A stretch of 64,000 bases of DNA from Porticoccus sp964276025. Lineage in GTDB: Bacteria; Pseudomonadota; Gammaproteobacteria; Pseudomonadales; Porticoccaceae. Below are positions 1 through 8,570 of the stretch, in pieces; positions within the stretch are counted from its first letter, which is position 1; each line of letters opens with the position of its first letter. Location: assembly GCA_964276025.1 (NCBI GenBank), contig CAXYDD010000002.1, positions 124,001 through 188,000 on the forward strand, given 5' to 3'. The notes below the pieces were generated by a model, which worked only from the letters and a program-made list of their open reading frames with translations, was not told the DNA's origin and made no database searches. Both the position numbers and the translations under genes were made by a program.

Positions 1-603
1 AAAAAATCGTGGAAAAACAAATCCGGCGGCAGAACTTTGTAGTGGGGCAATGACGTTAAAAGGGCGAATTATTAAAATTTTGGCTCTTTTGTTCTCAAGA
101 ATGAGACTATTGGCGTAAGCCTCGTCGGCCATCTTCGAAATAGCATACCACCAAAGTCCAACATCAATATTTCCTTTCACGAAAAGGTCATCTTTCTCAG
201 ATACAGACATTTTAGGATTTTTTCCATAAACCATTGAAGTAGACATAAGAACAAGCGGTATATTATATGAAACACAAAGATCGCATACCATATGTGTTCC
301 CAAAGAATTTACGTTTAACATTCTTGATGGCTGAGAAACTACATTTAAAGTCCCAAGTGTTGCAGCTAGATGATAAACCATATCAGCCGCACCTACTGCG
401 ACGGCTAATTGCTCCTTATCTAATATATCTTTCTCTATGAGGCCTATTTCGGCTATTTCGGGCGCACTCAAATATATTTTTAGATTATCTAAATGACCAA
501 TTTCCATATTGTCATAAACTGTGATTTTATGACCTTGTTTTTTTAACTTTGCGGTAAGACAACTGCCAATAGTGCCCAATCCACCTGTTATGAGAATTCT
601 CAT
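1..603 (-). CDS. NAD-dependent epimerase/dehydratase, C-terminus beyond window
   Basis: An open frame of 201 codons runs from an ATG at 603 off the left edge, so the C-terminal part is missing. The N-terminus has the Rossmann dinucleotide-binding motif GxxGxxG (G7-G10-G13, in TGGLGTIG). A serine/threonine-rich active-site segment (S121-T122-S123) precedes VYG, and the catalytic pair of the extended short-chain dehydrogenase family is present as Y153-A-I-S-K157. Such proteins oxidise and epimerise or dehydrate nucleotide-linked sugars in the cytoplasm, often for surface polysaccharide; the substrate cannot be read here. A weak AAGAAG sits before the start. The neighbouring small genes give no clue to the pathway. 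Family assignment is firm; the exact enzyme is unknown. Confidence 0.9.
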   Translation of the reverse strand, partial: MRILITGGLGTIGSCLTAKLKKQGHKITVYDNMEIGHLDNLKIYLSAPEIAEIGLIEKDILDKEQLAVAVGAADMVYHLAATLGTLNVVSQPSRMLNVNSLGTHMVCDLCVSYNIPLVLMSTSMVYGKNPKMSVSEKDDLFVKGNIDVGLWWYAISKMADEAYANSLILENKRAKILIIRPFNVIAPLQSSAAGFVFPRFF

Positions 604-707
604 ATTCTTCTTTTCCAATTATCATTTAATATTATGAGTTTAGTATTTTCATCGATGACTAGTTATTTTATAGAGTCTAAATGAGCACGATAATTTAGTA
701 AATGCAC

Positions 708-917
708 TTAGCTTATGAGTTTTTTGTGCTTTGAGCTTCTTCCAGAAACTCGTTTTCTCCAAAGCCTAAAGCTCGTGGGTTTCAGGCTTGATCTCATTAT
801 CTTAATTACATCTTGCTCTGCTAAGCCAGTTATATCTTTTATATTATCAAATGAGGTTTTATCACACCAAGCCATTTCGATAACTTCACTAACGTTATAT
901 TGGTTTTTTATAATAAT
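708..917 (-). CDS. DUF2805 / TIGR03643 family small protein; start codon uncertain
   Basis: The minus-strand frame ending at TAA 708-710 encodes the hallmark of the TIGR03643/DUF2805 family: an EMAW motif, a helix ending in IKIMRSSLKP, then SFRLWRKRVSGR and a basic tail. The role of this family is unknown; its layout resembles a small helix-turn-helix protein, which is inference. The only in-frame ATG (875) would give 55 residues and cut off the family segment VSEVIEMAW. The frame is open upstream to a TGA at about 932 but contains no ATG, GTG or TTG there. An ATT (917 or 914) just behind AGGGGG is the best candidate start, overlapping the TAA of the upstream gene (917-919). The coding frame is well supported; the start is not. 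A sequencing error is an alternative. Confidence 0.65.
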   Translation of the reverse strand: MIIKNQYNVSEVIEMAWCDKTSFDNIKDITGLAEQDVIKIMRSSLKPTSFRLWRKRVSGRSSKHKKLIS

Positions 918-1246
918 TAACCCCCTTTTTCAGATTTTAGATCAATTTTCATATTAATATTAGACTCATCGTTTGTCTCTCTAGAGTTGTCTTTCCAGGG
1001 AGTTCTCCATGAAGGTAAATTATCTCTATAAGAAATCGTATCTGCCCATAGTGCATATGAGCTATAGTATTTTTTATAACCTTCTATGAATTCATCGGAT
1101 TTATTATGTAAAGCTCTACTAAACAGTTGTTCGAAATCCTCTGGATGTTCTAAAAATTCATTCCAGAGCTCCAAATCAAATCCATTAATTTTTATTTCTT
1201 CTTTAGCTTCATTTTCTCCATCAATAAATGTCATAATATTTCTCAT
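917..1246 (-). CDS. hypothetical acidic protein
   Basis: A 109-residue frame that I do not recognise. It is acidic in its first half (FIDGENEAKEE), aromatic-rich in the middle (YKKYYSSYALWAD) and hydrophilic at the end; no signal peptide, membrane segment or metal motif is visible. It lies 42 bases after the small membrane protein upstream, and its stop overlaps the presumed start region of the DUF2805 gene, so the three read like one small operon. A second in-frame ATG at 1234 has a GAG about 8 bases before it and may be the real start. Support comes from frame length and operon-like packing, not homology. Confidence 0.5.
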   Translation of the reverse strand: MRNIMTFIDGENEAKEEIKINGFDLELWNEFLEHPEDFEQLFSRALHNKSDEFIEGYKKYYSSYALWADTISYRDNLPSWRTPWKDNSRETNDESNINMKIDLKSEKGG

Positions 1247-1288
1247 AGAGTATTTTGAGTATTTTGCTTTTAGAAATCCTTTTATTTT

Positions 1289-1528
1289 TTATTTGAAAAG
1301 TCTGGAAATTAGTAGATAAATAGGACCCCACAAATAAGCTGCACCTATGAAGCTCCATAACCACATCTGACGTCTATCGGTTTCAAATCTTTTAAGATAA
1401 TAATCTACTTGTACCTCAGAATATTCTCTCCTATCCTGACTCTGCCAAACCCCTTGCTCTAGATTAAAACCTTTCATTTGCCAGCAATAACAACCGACCA
1501 CACAAAGAAGATATAATCCTATTCCCAA
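1289..1528 (-). CDS. hypothetical small membrane protein
   Basis: A 79-residue protein not recognised as any named family. It has two hydrophobic stretches, about residues 2-16 and 56-75, separated by a polar, arginine-rich loop (QSQDRREYSE...RFETDRRQ), so a two-pass inner-membrane topology is likely. The start is a TTG at 1528 preceded at 7 bases by a full AAGGAG ribosome-binding site, which argues strongly that the frame is translated. It is the first gene of a compact trio with the unknown gene at 917-1246 and the DUF2805 gene. No function is proposed. Confidence 0.6.
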   Translation of the reverse strand: MGIGLYLLCVVGCYCWQMKGFNLEQGVWQSQDRREYSEVQVDYYLKRFETDRRQMWLWSFIGAAYLWGPIYLLISRLFK

Positions 1529-1763
1529 AGTATTTCTCCTTATTAGCGCAATTAAATCTTTGAACGATTGAGCTATAAATTATATACATTTTTTATTACA
1601 TTCAGTGAATAATTGGGGGAGCGCTTATAATAAACAATGACCAATATGTAGCTCCCGATCTATATAAAATAGGTAACTTTTTAGATAACTTTGAAATTTT
1701 TTATATGCTTTATAGTCTGGAGCCCATAGATAACATAGGTTGTATAGGGGATAAAATAATAAA

Positions 1764-1848
1764 TGGTGCCCAAGGCCGGACTTGAACCGGCACGACTTTC
1801 GCCACTACCCCCTCAAGATAGCGTGTCTACCAATTCCACCACTTGGGC
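1764..1848 (-). tRNA. tRNA-Leu (GAG)
   Basis: The reverse complement folds as a class II tRNA of 85 bases: a GCCCAAG acceptor strand pairing with CTTGGGC, the leucine D-arm TGGTGGAATTGGTAGACAC, and an anticodon stem CTATC/GGTAG with loop TTGAGGG, giving anticodon GAG (plus-strand CTC at 1812-1814). It also has a long variable arm, a T-arm GGTTCAAGTCC and an encoded CCA. It begins 12 bases after the secG stop on the same strand, so it is probably cut from a secG-tRNA transcript, a common arrangement in this group. Confidence 0.97.
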
Positions 1849-1860
1849 TTTTTTTTGATG

Positions 1861-2202
1861 TCATTCTGGTAAATCAGAAGATTCTTTAACAGAGTCAACT
1901 TCAGGAAGATCAGTATCTATAGATTGCTCAATAACCTCTAAACTGGGCAAAATCTCATCCGTTACACCTGCGCGATCTTTAGCTATTACCGCTAACCCAA
2001 AACTAGTAACAAAAAAAATTGTTGCAAGAATGGCTGTCACTTTACTGAAAAAGTTCCAGCTACCCGCACTTCCTAGCATTGTCTGTGAGGCCCCCGAACC
2101 AAAGGATGCTCCTGCTTCTGCACCTTTACCTTGCTGCAATAAAATTATACCAATGATTGCAATACCCGTTAGGATATGCACGATTAATGTTAATTTTTCC
2201 AT
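1861..2202 (-). CDS. secG: protein-export membrane protein SecG
   Basis: SecG is the auxiliary subunit of the SecYEG translocon and helps the SecA-driven export of unfolded proteins across the inner membrane. The 113-residue product has the expected two membrane helices (about 4-22 and 52-74). Between them is the conserved cytoplasmic loop QQGKGAEAG (23-31) with the following FGSGASQT stretch, and the tail is acidic. Length fits the family. It lies directly after tpiA on the same strand (32 bases) and before a tRNA-Leu, the standard tpiA-secG-tRNA arrangement of Gammaproteobacteria. Its partner ATPase SecA is encoded at the other end of the window. Confidence 0.96.
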   Translation of the reverse strand: MEKLTLIVHILTGIAIIGIILLQQGKGAEAGASFGSGASQTMLGSAGSWNFFSKVTAILATIFFVTSFGLAVIAKDRAGVTDEILPSLEVIEQSIDTDLPEVDSVKESSDLPE

Positions 2203-2234
2203 TTTTTTATTTAACCAAATTATTAGTTTTTAAT

Positions 2235-2963
2235 TTATGCCAACTTACATATTTGAGCAAACGATTTAGCATCTAAAGAAGCACCGCCAACAAGCAGTCC
2301 ATCGATATCTGGCTCCTCAAGAAGCTCTTTGGTGTTTTCAGGGGTCACGCTACCACCATACAAAATTTTTGCACTTAATCCTTTATCTCGCAGTTTACCT
2401 CGAATATATTGATGCACAATCTGTATTTGATCAGTGCTCGCAGATTTACCTGACCCAATAGCCCAAATAGGCTCGTACGCAATCACTAAATCCGAAGAAA
2501 AAATTTTCCCTGTATATTTTAACACGGCATCTAATTGAGCAGTTATAGTATCAAGGGTCTCATCTTTTTGTCGTTGATCTAAAGTTTCACCTAAACATAG
2601 AATTGGTTTCAATCCAGCTTGATTTGCTTGGTGAAATTTTTCTGCAATCTTGAAATTATCTTCCCCATAAAGACTTCTTCGTTCAGAGTGACCCACAAGG
2701 CAGTACTCACAACCAATATCTATAAGCATCTCAGACGAAATTTCACCAGTATAGGCACCATGACTATGTTCTGAAACATCTTGGGCGCCAACTGTTATAG
2801 ATACGCCTGAAAAAGCCTCAATTGCATCACGTATATAAACATGAGGAGGAAAAATAACAACATCTGCGACATATTGCACACCAAACAATTGTTCGACTAG
2901 GTCTGATAAATTTTTCCTACTGCCGTTCATTTTCCAATTACCGGCTATTAAGGGACGTTGCAT
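2235..2963 (-). CDS. tpiA: triosephosphate isomerase
   Basis: TpiA interconverts dihydroxyacetone phosphate and glyceraldehyde 3-phosphate in glycolysis and gluconeogenesis. The 242-residue sequence shows the complete TIM-barrel active site: K11 in GNWKMN, H92 in VGHSERR and the catalytic base E164 in AYEPIWAIG, followed by the phosphate-binding LYGGSV and GLLVGGASL loops near the C-terminus. Length is normal. It is flanked by glmM and secG on the same strand. No missing residue or unusual feature is seen. Confidence 0.98.
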   Translation of the reverse strand: MQRPLIAGNWKMNGSRKNLSDLVEQLFGVQYVADVVIFPPHVYIRDAIEAFSGVSITVGAQDVSEHSHGAYTGEISSEMLIDIGCEYCLVGHSERRSLYGEDNFKIAEKFHQANQAGLKPILCLGETLDQRQKDETLDTITAQLDAVLKYTGKIFSSDLVIAYEPIWAIGSGKSASTDQIQIVHQYIRGKLRDKGLSAKILYGGSVTPENTKELLEEPDIDGLLVGGASLDAKSFAQICKLA

Positions 2964-3088
2964 ATTTTATAATTACCCTGACCCTAAATGGGCGCAATCT
3001 TATCTGAGATGCTAGCATTATTCAACCAAACAGCTAGGGTTACCAACCCTCTCAACCTATCTTGATTGTATTAGAAGCTATTTGAAGC

Positions 3089-4432
3089 TTATTTTGCTTC
3101 AGCTTGAACAACCCCAGCGACTCTATTAACAATCTTTTCGACCAGACCTGAATCTTCGCCTTCTACCATAACTCTCACAAGCGGCTCAGTGCCAGATGGT
3201 CTAAGTAATATTCTTCCTTTCTCTTTAAGCTCTTTTTCTGCTTCATTTATTGCTTTACTTATAAGTGGATAGTTTTTTAAGTTAAAATCACCCTTGATGG
3301 GTACATTAATCATACTTTGTGGGTATTTCTGCATTTCTTTTTTTAACGTATTCAGTGGTGTGGATGTGTCTCTCATTGCATATAAAACCTGTAAGGCAGC
3401 AACAATACCGTCCCCCGTAGTAGTTAAGTCACTACATATAATGTGTCCGGAGCTTTCTCCCCCAAGTTGCCATTTTCTATTACGCAATGCCTCAATAACG
3501 TAACGATCTCCTACCTTAGTTCGTACAAATGGAATTTTTAATGCATTAAGTGATTTCTCCATACCTAAGTTACTCATCAAAGTTCCAGCAACCCCACTAC
3601 AACCGCCATTCTGATGACGATGTTTTGCGATAACAAATATTAATTCATCCCCATCTATTAGATGTCCCTTATGATCAACAAACATCACTCGGTCTCCATC
3701 CCCATCAAAAGCAATCCCCATATCAGCCTGCTGTTTTAAAACAGCATCCTGTAAAATAGCTGGATTAGTAGATCCGCAATTTTCATTGATGTTAAAGCCA
3801 TCAGGTTTAACAGCTAACTCAACAACTGTTGCTCCCAGCTCCCTTAAAACCATTGGACCTGTATGGTAAGTTGCACCATTAGCACAATCAACCACGATTT
3901 TAAGGCCCTCTAAATTTCCACCTGGTGGTAACGTACCCTTACAAAATTCAATATATCGACCTGCAGCATCTTCTACTCTAAATGCTTTACCTAGCTTTGA
4001 GGGATCCTCTGTTACAAGTGGTTTATCCAAATAAGATTCTATAGATCTCTGGACTACATCAGTTAATTTAAACCCATCGGCACCAAAAAACTTAATACCA
4101 TTATCATAAAAAGGATTATGCGATGCACTTATTACAATCCCAGCTTGAGCCCGGAAAGTTCTAGTTAAATAAGCAATTGCTGGTGTAGGCATGGGGCCCA
4201 AAAGAGCGACATCGACCCCTGCTGCGATCAGTCCAGCCTGAATTGCTGATTCAAACATATATCCTGATACACGGGTATCTTTACCTACAATAATAAGCTT
4301 TCGACCTTCGCTTTTTTCACTAAAAACTTTTCCAGATGCCCATCCAAGTTTCAACATAAAATCTGCTGTTATAGGATTTTCACCTACTCGACCTCGTATT
4401 CCATCTGTACCGAAGAATTTTTTTTGTGTCAT
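3089..4432 (-). CDS. glmM: phosphoglucosamine mutase
   Basis: GlmM converts glucosamine 6-phosphate to glucosamine 1-phosphate, feeding UDP-GlcNAc for peptidoglycan and lipopolysaccharide. The 447-residue protein has all four phosphohexomutase motifs: the phosphoserine loop ISASHNPFYDNG (the phosphorylated serine is S104), the Mg-binding DGDGDR, the sugar-contact GGESSGH and the phosphate-binding RPSGTEPLVRVM near the C-terminus. Its ATG overlaps the folP stop as ATGA (4429-4432), so the two are translationally coupled, the usual folP-glmM pairing. Confidence 0.98.
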   Translation of the reverse strand: MTQKKFFGTDGIRGRVGENPITADFMLKLGWASGKVFSEKSEGRKLIIVGKDTRVSGYMFESAIQAGLIAAGVDVALLGPMPTPAIAYLTRTFRAQAGIVISASHNPFYDNGIKFFGADGFKLTDVVQRSIESYLDKPLVTEDPSKLGKAFRVEDAAGRYIEFCKGTLPPGGNLEGLKIVVDCANGATYHTGPMVLRELGATVVELAVKPDGFNINENCGSTNPAILQDAVLKQQADMGIAFDGDGDRVMFVDHKGHLIDGDELIFVIAKHRHQNGGCSGVAGTLMSNLGMEKSLNALKIPFVRTKVGDRYVIEALRNRKWQLGGESSGHIICSDLTTTGDGIVAALQVLYAMRDTSTPLNTLKKEMQKYPQSMINVPIKGDFNLKNYPLISKAINEAEKELKEKGRILLRPSGTEPLVRVMVEGEDSGLVEKIVNRVAGVVQAEAK

Positions 4433-5274
4433 ATATTTCCTACTCCTTCTACAACAGACAATATTTTTAATGCGTCAGCTGTAGCACTTACATCATGGAC
4501 TCGAAGTATTTGGACTCCTTTTTGCACAGCTAATATTGCAAAAGCTATACTTCCAAATAACCTGTCATCTGTAGGTTTATTTAAAATTGAGCCTATCATA
4601 GATTTTCTTGATAAGCCCACAACCAACGGAAAGCCTAACTCACTTAATTCAGTTAAACCACGAAATAATGTTAAATTATGTTCAAGTTTTTTGCCAAAAC
4701 CGAATCCAGGATCAATAAGTATTTTTTTTCGGTCAATCCCGCCCAATTCACAAACATTCACACGATCTAATAAAAATTTACTTACTTCTGCAAAAACATC
4801 AGTATAGTTTGGCTTAATCTGCATATTGTTTGGTTCCCCTGCCATATGCATAAGGCAAACATTTAGACCAGAAGTAGCAACTGCCTGAATAGCGCCCACT
4901 CTTGTTAAGGCTCGTACATCATTAATCATTACAGCCCCGACCCTCGCAGATTCATTTATTACTGTCGGAGTGCTCGTATCTACTGAAACTGACACACCAA
5001 AACGTTCAACTAAGGTCTCAACTACAGGTACCACTCTATCTAACTCTTCCTGCTGGCTAACAACGATTGCTCCGGGCCTAGTAGATTCTCCGCCAACATC
5101 TATAATATCGGCGCCACTTTTAATAAGTTCCTCTACTTTTTTTGTTACCAAATCAAGTGAGACATTATTATTATTAAAGAGTAACCCGCCGTCATAAAAA
5201 GAATCAGGGGTAACGTTCAGAATTGCCATTATGAGGGGTTTATTAGAGTCAGAGTTGAGAGTGCTGATCATCAT
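4429..5274 (-). CDS. folP: dihydropteroate synthase
   Basis: FolP condenses 4-aminobenzoate with hydroxymethyl-dihydropterin pyrophosphate to make dihydropteroate in folate synthesis; it is the sulfonamide target. The 281-residue TIM barrel has the two signatures NVTPDSF (20-26) and GGESTRPGA (61-69), then DPGFGFGK (188-195), the lysine loop GLSRKS (K224) and the C-terminal RVHDV (258-262). The start is one of two adjacent ATG codons (5274 or 5271) with no clear ribosome-binding site. It follows ftsH with a 167-base gap that may hold its own promoter, and overlaps glmM by four bases. Confidence 0.97.
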   Translation of the reverse strand: MMISTLNSDSNKPLIMAILNVTPDSFYDGGLLFNNNNVSLDLVTKKVEELIKSGADIIDVGGESTRPGAIVVSQQEELDRVVPVVETLVERFGVSVSVDTSTPTVINESARVGAVMINDVRALTRVGAIQAVATSGLNVCLMHMAGEPNNMQIKPNYTDVFAEVSKFLLDRVNVCELGGIDRKKILIDPGFGFGKKLEHNLTLFRGLTELSELGFPLVVGLSRKSMIGSILNKPTDDRLFGSIAFAILAVQKGVQILRVHDVSATADALKILSVVEGVGNI

Positions 5275-5441
5275 TAGTGTTTCATCAAAAATATATATTT
5301 ATTGTTAAGCTAAAATAAGAATTACCAGTCTATATTAAAATTTGCGAATATTAAGTTTGATAGTATCAAAGGAGACCCCTTGAACACATCCTCGGATATT
5401 AAAATGAGATCTTTATATGCGATATTCTAATATCCAAATAA

Positions 5442-7349
5442 CTATAACTCTTTAGCTGGTCCTCTAACCACGTTGACATCATCCGATTTTTTATTTTTTT
5501 CTTTATCAGAGGACCCATCGGAAGCATTATTATCCCAGTCATAAGGAGGCCTAACCTCTCTTCTTTGCATTAAATCATCAACTTGCTCAGAATCAATAGT
5601 CTCATAATCCATCAAAGCGTCCTTCATTGCATGTAAAATGTCTTTATTGTCCTCAAGAATTTTAACAGAGCGCGAATAACAGTCATCGAGAAGTTTGCGT
5701 ACCTCAATATCAATTTCTCTAGCAGTGTCACCAGAATAAGAAGAAGCTGCCGCACCAGATGGCTGGCCCTCTTCTTCACCATATAAAACAGGGCCCATTT
5801 TATCTGATAAACCCCAGCGACTGACCATATTTCTTGCCATCTGTGTAGCTCTTTCAATATCGTTCGAAGCTCCAGTTGTTACTCCCTCTTCACCATGGAT
5901 TAGCTCTTCTGCTATTCTACCGCCAAATAAACTACATAGCTGACTCTTCAGTTGAAGTTTGCTTAGACTATACTTATCCTCTTCTGGAAGAAACTGAGTA
6001 ACACCGAGGGCTCGACCACGGGGTATAATAGAAACTTTATGAACTGGGTCATGCTCAGGCATTAATCTGCCTATAATCGCATGGCCTGCTTCATGATAAG
6101 CTGTATTTTCTTTTTCTTTTTCAGACATAACCATAGAGCGCCGTTCGGTACCCATCATCACCTTGTCTCGAGCTTTTTCAAACTCTTCGCCACTAACTAG
6201 TCTTCTATTGGCTCTTGCAGAGAATAAAGCTGCCTCATTTATCAAATTAGCTAAATCTGCACCGGAAAAACCTGGTGTTCCTCGAGCAATGATACCTAAG
6301 TCAACTTTGTCATCTAACGGAACTTTTTTAGCATGAACCTTGAGTATTTGCTCTCTACCTCGAATATCTGGCAAACCCACATACACTTGACGATCGAATC
6401 TTCCAGGCCGCAACAAAGCCTTATCAAGAACATCTGGACGATTTGTAGCAGCAATAACAATTATTCCTTCATTTCCCTCAAAACCGTCCATTTCTACTAG
6501 TAGTTGATTTAATGTTTGTTCTCTTTCATCGTTACCACCACCATGACCACCGCCACGATGTCGACCTACAGCATCAATTTCATCTATAAAAATAATGCAT
6601 GGAGCTTGCTTTTTTGCCTGCTCAAACATATCTCTTACACGCGAAGCCCCGACACCAACAAACATTTCTACGAAATCTGAACCGGCAATTGAAAAGAATG
6701 GCACCTTAGCTTCACCAGCAATAGCTTTAGCCAAAAGAGTTTTACCTGTACCGGGAGGACCGACCATAAGTACACCCTGCGGGATTCGACCACCCAATCT
6801 TTGAAATCGTGAAGGGTCCCGTAAAAAATCAACAAGCTCATGAACCTCTTCTTTTGCTTCATCCACACCTGCTACATCAGCAAATGTAGTGTTAATTTGG
6901 TCAGGAGCAAGAAGTCTAGCTTTACTTTTTCCAAAAGCCATTGGACCACCTCGACCACCCCCGCCCCCTTGCATTTGACGCATAAAAAACATAAATATTG
7001 CTAATATTAATAAAATAGGAAAGGATGCAACTAATAGCTGACTCCAGAGACTTTGCTGTTCAGGGTCCTGTCCTTCAACATCAACACGATTATCAAGAAG
7101 ATCGCCCATCAAACCATCATCAGAAACGGCCGGTCTAGTTGTTTTAAAAGCTGTTCGATCTTTTCTAAGGCCCTCAATTATAGAGCCCTTAACTACTATA
7201 CTATCAATATCGCCACGCTGAACATCTTCAACAAAAGTTGAGTAATTAATCATTTTATCCGGCGCTGTTGGCCCGAAGTTTTGAAAAACAGACATCAGAA
7301 TTGCAGCAATAATCAGCCACAAAAAAATATTTTTTACCATATCATTCAA
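5442..7349 (-). CDS. ftsH: ATP-dependent zinc metalloprotease FtsH
   Basis: FtsH is the membrane-anchored AAA+ protease that degrades misassembled membrane proteins and short-lived regulators (RpoH and LpxC in E. coli). In order: TM1 (about 7-24), a periplasmic domain, TM2 (about 103-123), the AAA module with Walker A GPPGTGKT (197-204) and Walker B IIFIDEIDA, the second region of homology up to RPGRFDR, and the zinc protease HEAGH (419-423). The 635-residue length is normal. The start is a TTG at 7349 with AAGGAG 8 bases upstream; the in-frame ATG three codons later is too far from that site. It follows rlmE, its standard partner. Confidence 0.98.
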   Translation of the reverse strand: MNDMVKNIFLWLIIAAILMSVFQNFGPTAPDKMINYSTFVEDVQRGDIDSIVVKGSIIEGLRKDRTAFKTTRPAVSDDGLMGDLLDNRVDVEGQDPEQQSLWSQLLVASFPILLILAIFMFFMRQMQGGGGGRGGPMAFGKSKARLLAPDQINTTFADVAGVDEAKEEVHELVDFLRDPSRFQRLGGRIPQGVLMVGPPGTGKTLLAKAIAGEAKVPFFSIAGSDFVEMFVGVGASRVRDMFEQAKKQAPCIIFIDEIDAVGRHRGGGHGGGNDEREQTLNQLLVEMDGFEGNEGIIVIAATNRPDVLDKALLRPGRFDRQVYVGLPDIRGREQILKVHAKKVPLDDKVDLGIIARGTPGFSGADLANLINEAALFSARANRRLVSGEEFEKARDKVMMGTERRSMVMSEKEKENTAYHEAGHAIIGRLMPEHDPVHKVSIIPRGRALGVTQFLPEEDKYSLSKLQLKSQLCSLFGGRIAEELIHGEEGVTTGASNDIERATQMARNMVSRWGLSDKMGPVLYGEEEGQPSGAAASSYSGDTAREIDIEVRKLLDDCYSRSVKILEDNKDILHAMKDALMDYETIDSEQVDDLMQRREVRPPYDWDNNASDGSSDKEKNKKSDDVNVVRGPAKEL

Positions 7350-7414
7350 GGAATAATCTCCTTTTTTGTTTAGTTTGCCATGCCAATCTGGCTTGTGCCA
7401 GCTTATACAAATTT

Positions 7415-8038
7415 TTATCTCTTAAAGTCTTTTGCAACAACGTATACTTCTCTCGAACGTGATCTAGACGCATTCGGTTTTCTTGATGTTACTCGTTTAA
7501 ACCTTTTTTTTAATTCAAGCATGTACTGATCGAAACCTTCACCATGAAATGCTTTAACTACAAAATTTCCTCCTGGTTTAAGAATTTCGGAAGCCATATC
7601 TAAAGCTAGTTCAACCAAATACATGGCTTTTGTTTGATCAACACCTCTTATACCACTCATGTTTGGGGCCATATCAGAAATTACAAGGTCTACTAAATTT
7701 TTTTCTAGTAAATTAAGTATATCTTGAAGCACAACTGAGTCGGTAAAATCACCTAGTACAAAGTCTACTCTGTTTATAGGGTCCATATTAAGTATATCGG
7801 AGGCTATTATCTTACCCTTTGGCCCTACTAATTTTGCGGCCACCTGAGACCATCCTCCTGGAGCAGCACCAAGATCAACTACTAGTAAGCCTGGTTTAAA
7901 AATTCTATCTTTTTGATCAATTTCTATCAATTTGTAACTAGCACGTGAACGATAGCCGTCCATCTGTGCGCGCTTAACATACTGATCTTTACGATGCTCT
8001 TGAAGCCATTTCTGACTGCTTTTTGAGTGAACTGTCAT
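7415..8038 (-). CDS. rlmE: 23S rRNA (uridine-2'-O)-methyltransferase RlmE
   Basis: RlmE (FtsJ/RrmJ) methylates the 2'-OH of the A-loop uridine (U2552 in E. coli) in 23S rRNA on the 50S subunit and is heat-inducible in E. coli. The 207-residue product has the SAM-binding motif VDLGAAPGGWSQ (54-64) and the catalytic set K36, D122 (in SDMAPN), K162 (VVKAF) and E197 (SREVYVV). It is divergent from yhbY across a 189-base region that must hold both promoters, and is followed by ftsH 65 bases downstream. Confidence 0.97.
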   Translation of the reverse strand: MTVHSKSSQKWLQEHRKDQYVKRAQMDGYRSRASYKLIEIDQKDRIFKPGLLVVDLGAAPGGWSQVAAKLVGPKGKIIASDILNMDPINRVDFVLGDFTDSVVLQDILNLLEKNLVDLVISDMAPNMSGIRGVDQTKAMYLVELALDMASEILKPGGNFVVKAFHGEGFDQYMLELKKRFKRVTSRKPNASRSRSREVYVVAKDFKR

Positions 8039-8227
8039 ACATGTATACCAAAAATGTTAAATATAATAGGAATCCTAGTATTTTTAGAGCATTATACTTG
8101 TATTTTTGGGCATCAAAACAGTATTGAGGATATGATCATCATTTCCGCTAACAATACAGATTTATTTTTCCAAAAAAAATTACATAAGAATATTAATGAC
8201 TACAGCATACATTAAGAGTGTTTAAAA

Positions 8228-8530
8228 ATGAAAATTACCAATGAGGACAAAAAACAACTCAGGAGACTAGGACATAAAATAAATCCAGTTGTAACAGTCG
8301 CAACCAAAGGCTTAAGTGAAAATGTTCTAGCTGAAATTAATAGAGCGCTTATAGATCATGAGTTGATAAAAATTAAACTTAGCCATAGCGATCGACAATC
8401 AAGAGCTCATACAATTGAAATAATTCATAAAAAATGCGGTGCTGAAGTAGTACAGTCCGTTGGACACGTTTTGTTGGTACTAAAAAAATCAGATGAACCA
8501 AATCCTAAATTATCGAATCTTCTTCGATGA
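8228..8530 (+). CDS. yhbY: ribosome assembly RNA-binding protein YhbY
   Basis: A 100-residue CRS1-YhbY (CRM) domain protein, which associates with pre-50S ribosomal particles. It shows the family pattern LRRLGHKINPVV, the GxxG-like loop TKGLSEN (27-32), VLAEINRAL and the C-terminal strand VVQSVGHVLLVLKK. It sits in its usual place, divergent from rlmE-ftsH and convergent with greA. Its stop codon lies inside the left arm of a 20-bp perfect palindrome. Confidence 0.95.
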   Translation: MKITNEDKKQLRRLGHKINPVVTVATKGLSENVLAEINRALIDHELIKIKLSHSDRQSRAHTIEIIHKKCGAEVVQSVGHVLLVLKKSDEPNPKLSNLLR

Positions 8531-8570
8531 TGTAAAATATATTTATCAGCTAAATATATTTTACATCATC
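8526..8570. terminator. 20-bp perfect palindrome at convergent yhbY/greA 3' ends
   Basis: The arms at 8526-8545 and 8551-8570 are exact reverse complements separated by five bases (8546-8550). The structure contains the yhbY stop codon (8528-8530) in one arm and the greA stop codon at the loop/arm edge, so it codes for the last six residues of GreA (DDVKYI). It likely acts as a bidirectional terminator or 3'-end stabiliser for two convergent transcripts. The stem is AT-rich and no strong T-run follows on either side, so terminator strength is uncertain. Confidence 0.7.

Noticed and set aside
715..957. Plus-strand frame of 80 codons
   Set aside because: It is antisense to the DUF2805 gene, whose minus-strand translation shows clear family motifs.
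1617..1656. GGGAGC/GCTCCC pair upstream of the tRNA region
   Set aside because: Six base pairs separated by 28 bases; likely chance.
3036..3050. Small hairpin AGGGTT/AACCCT between tpiA and glmM
   Set aside because: Only six base pairs with a three-base loop and no T-run; too weak to call a terminator.
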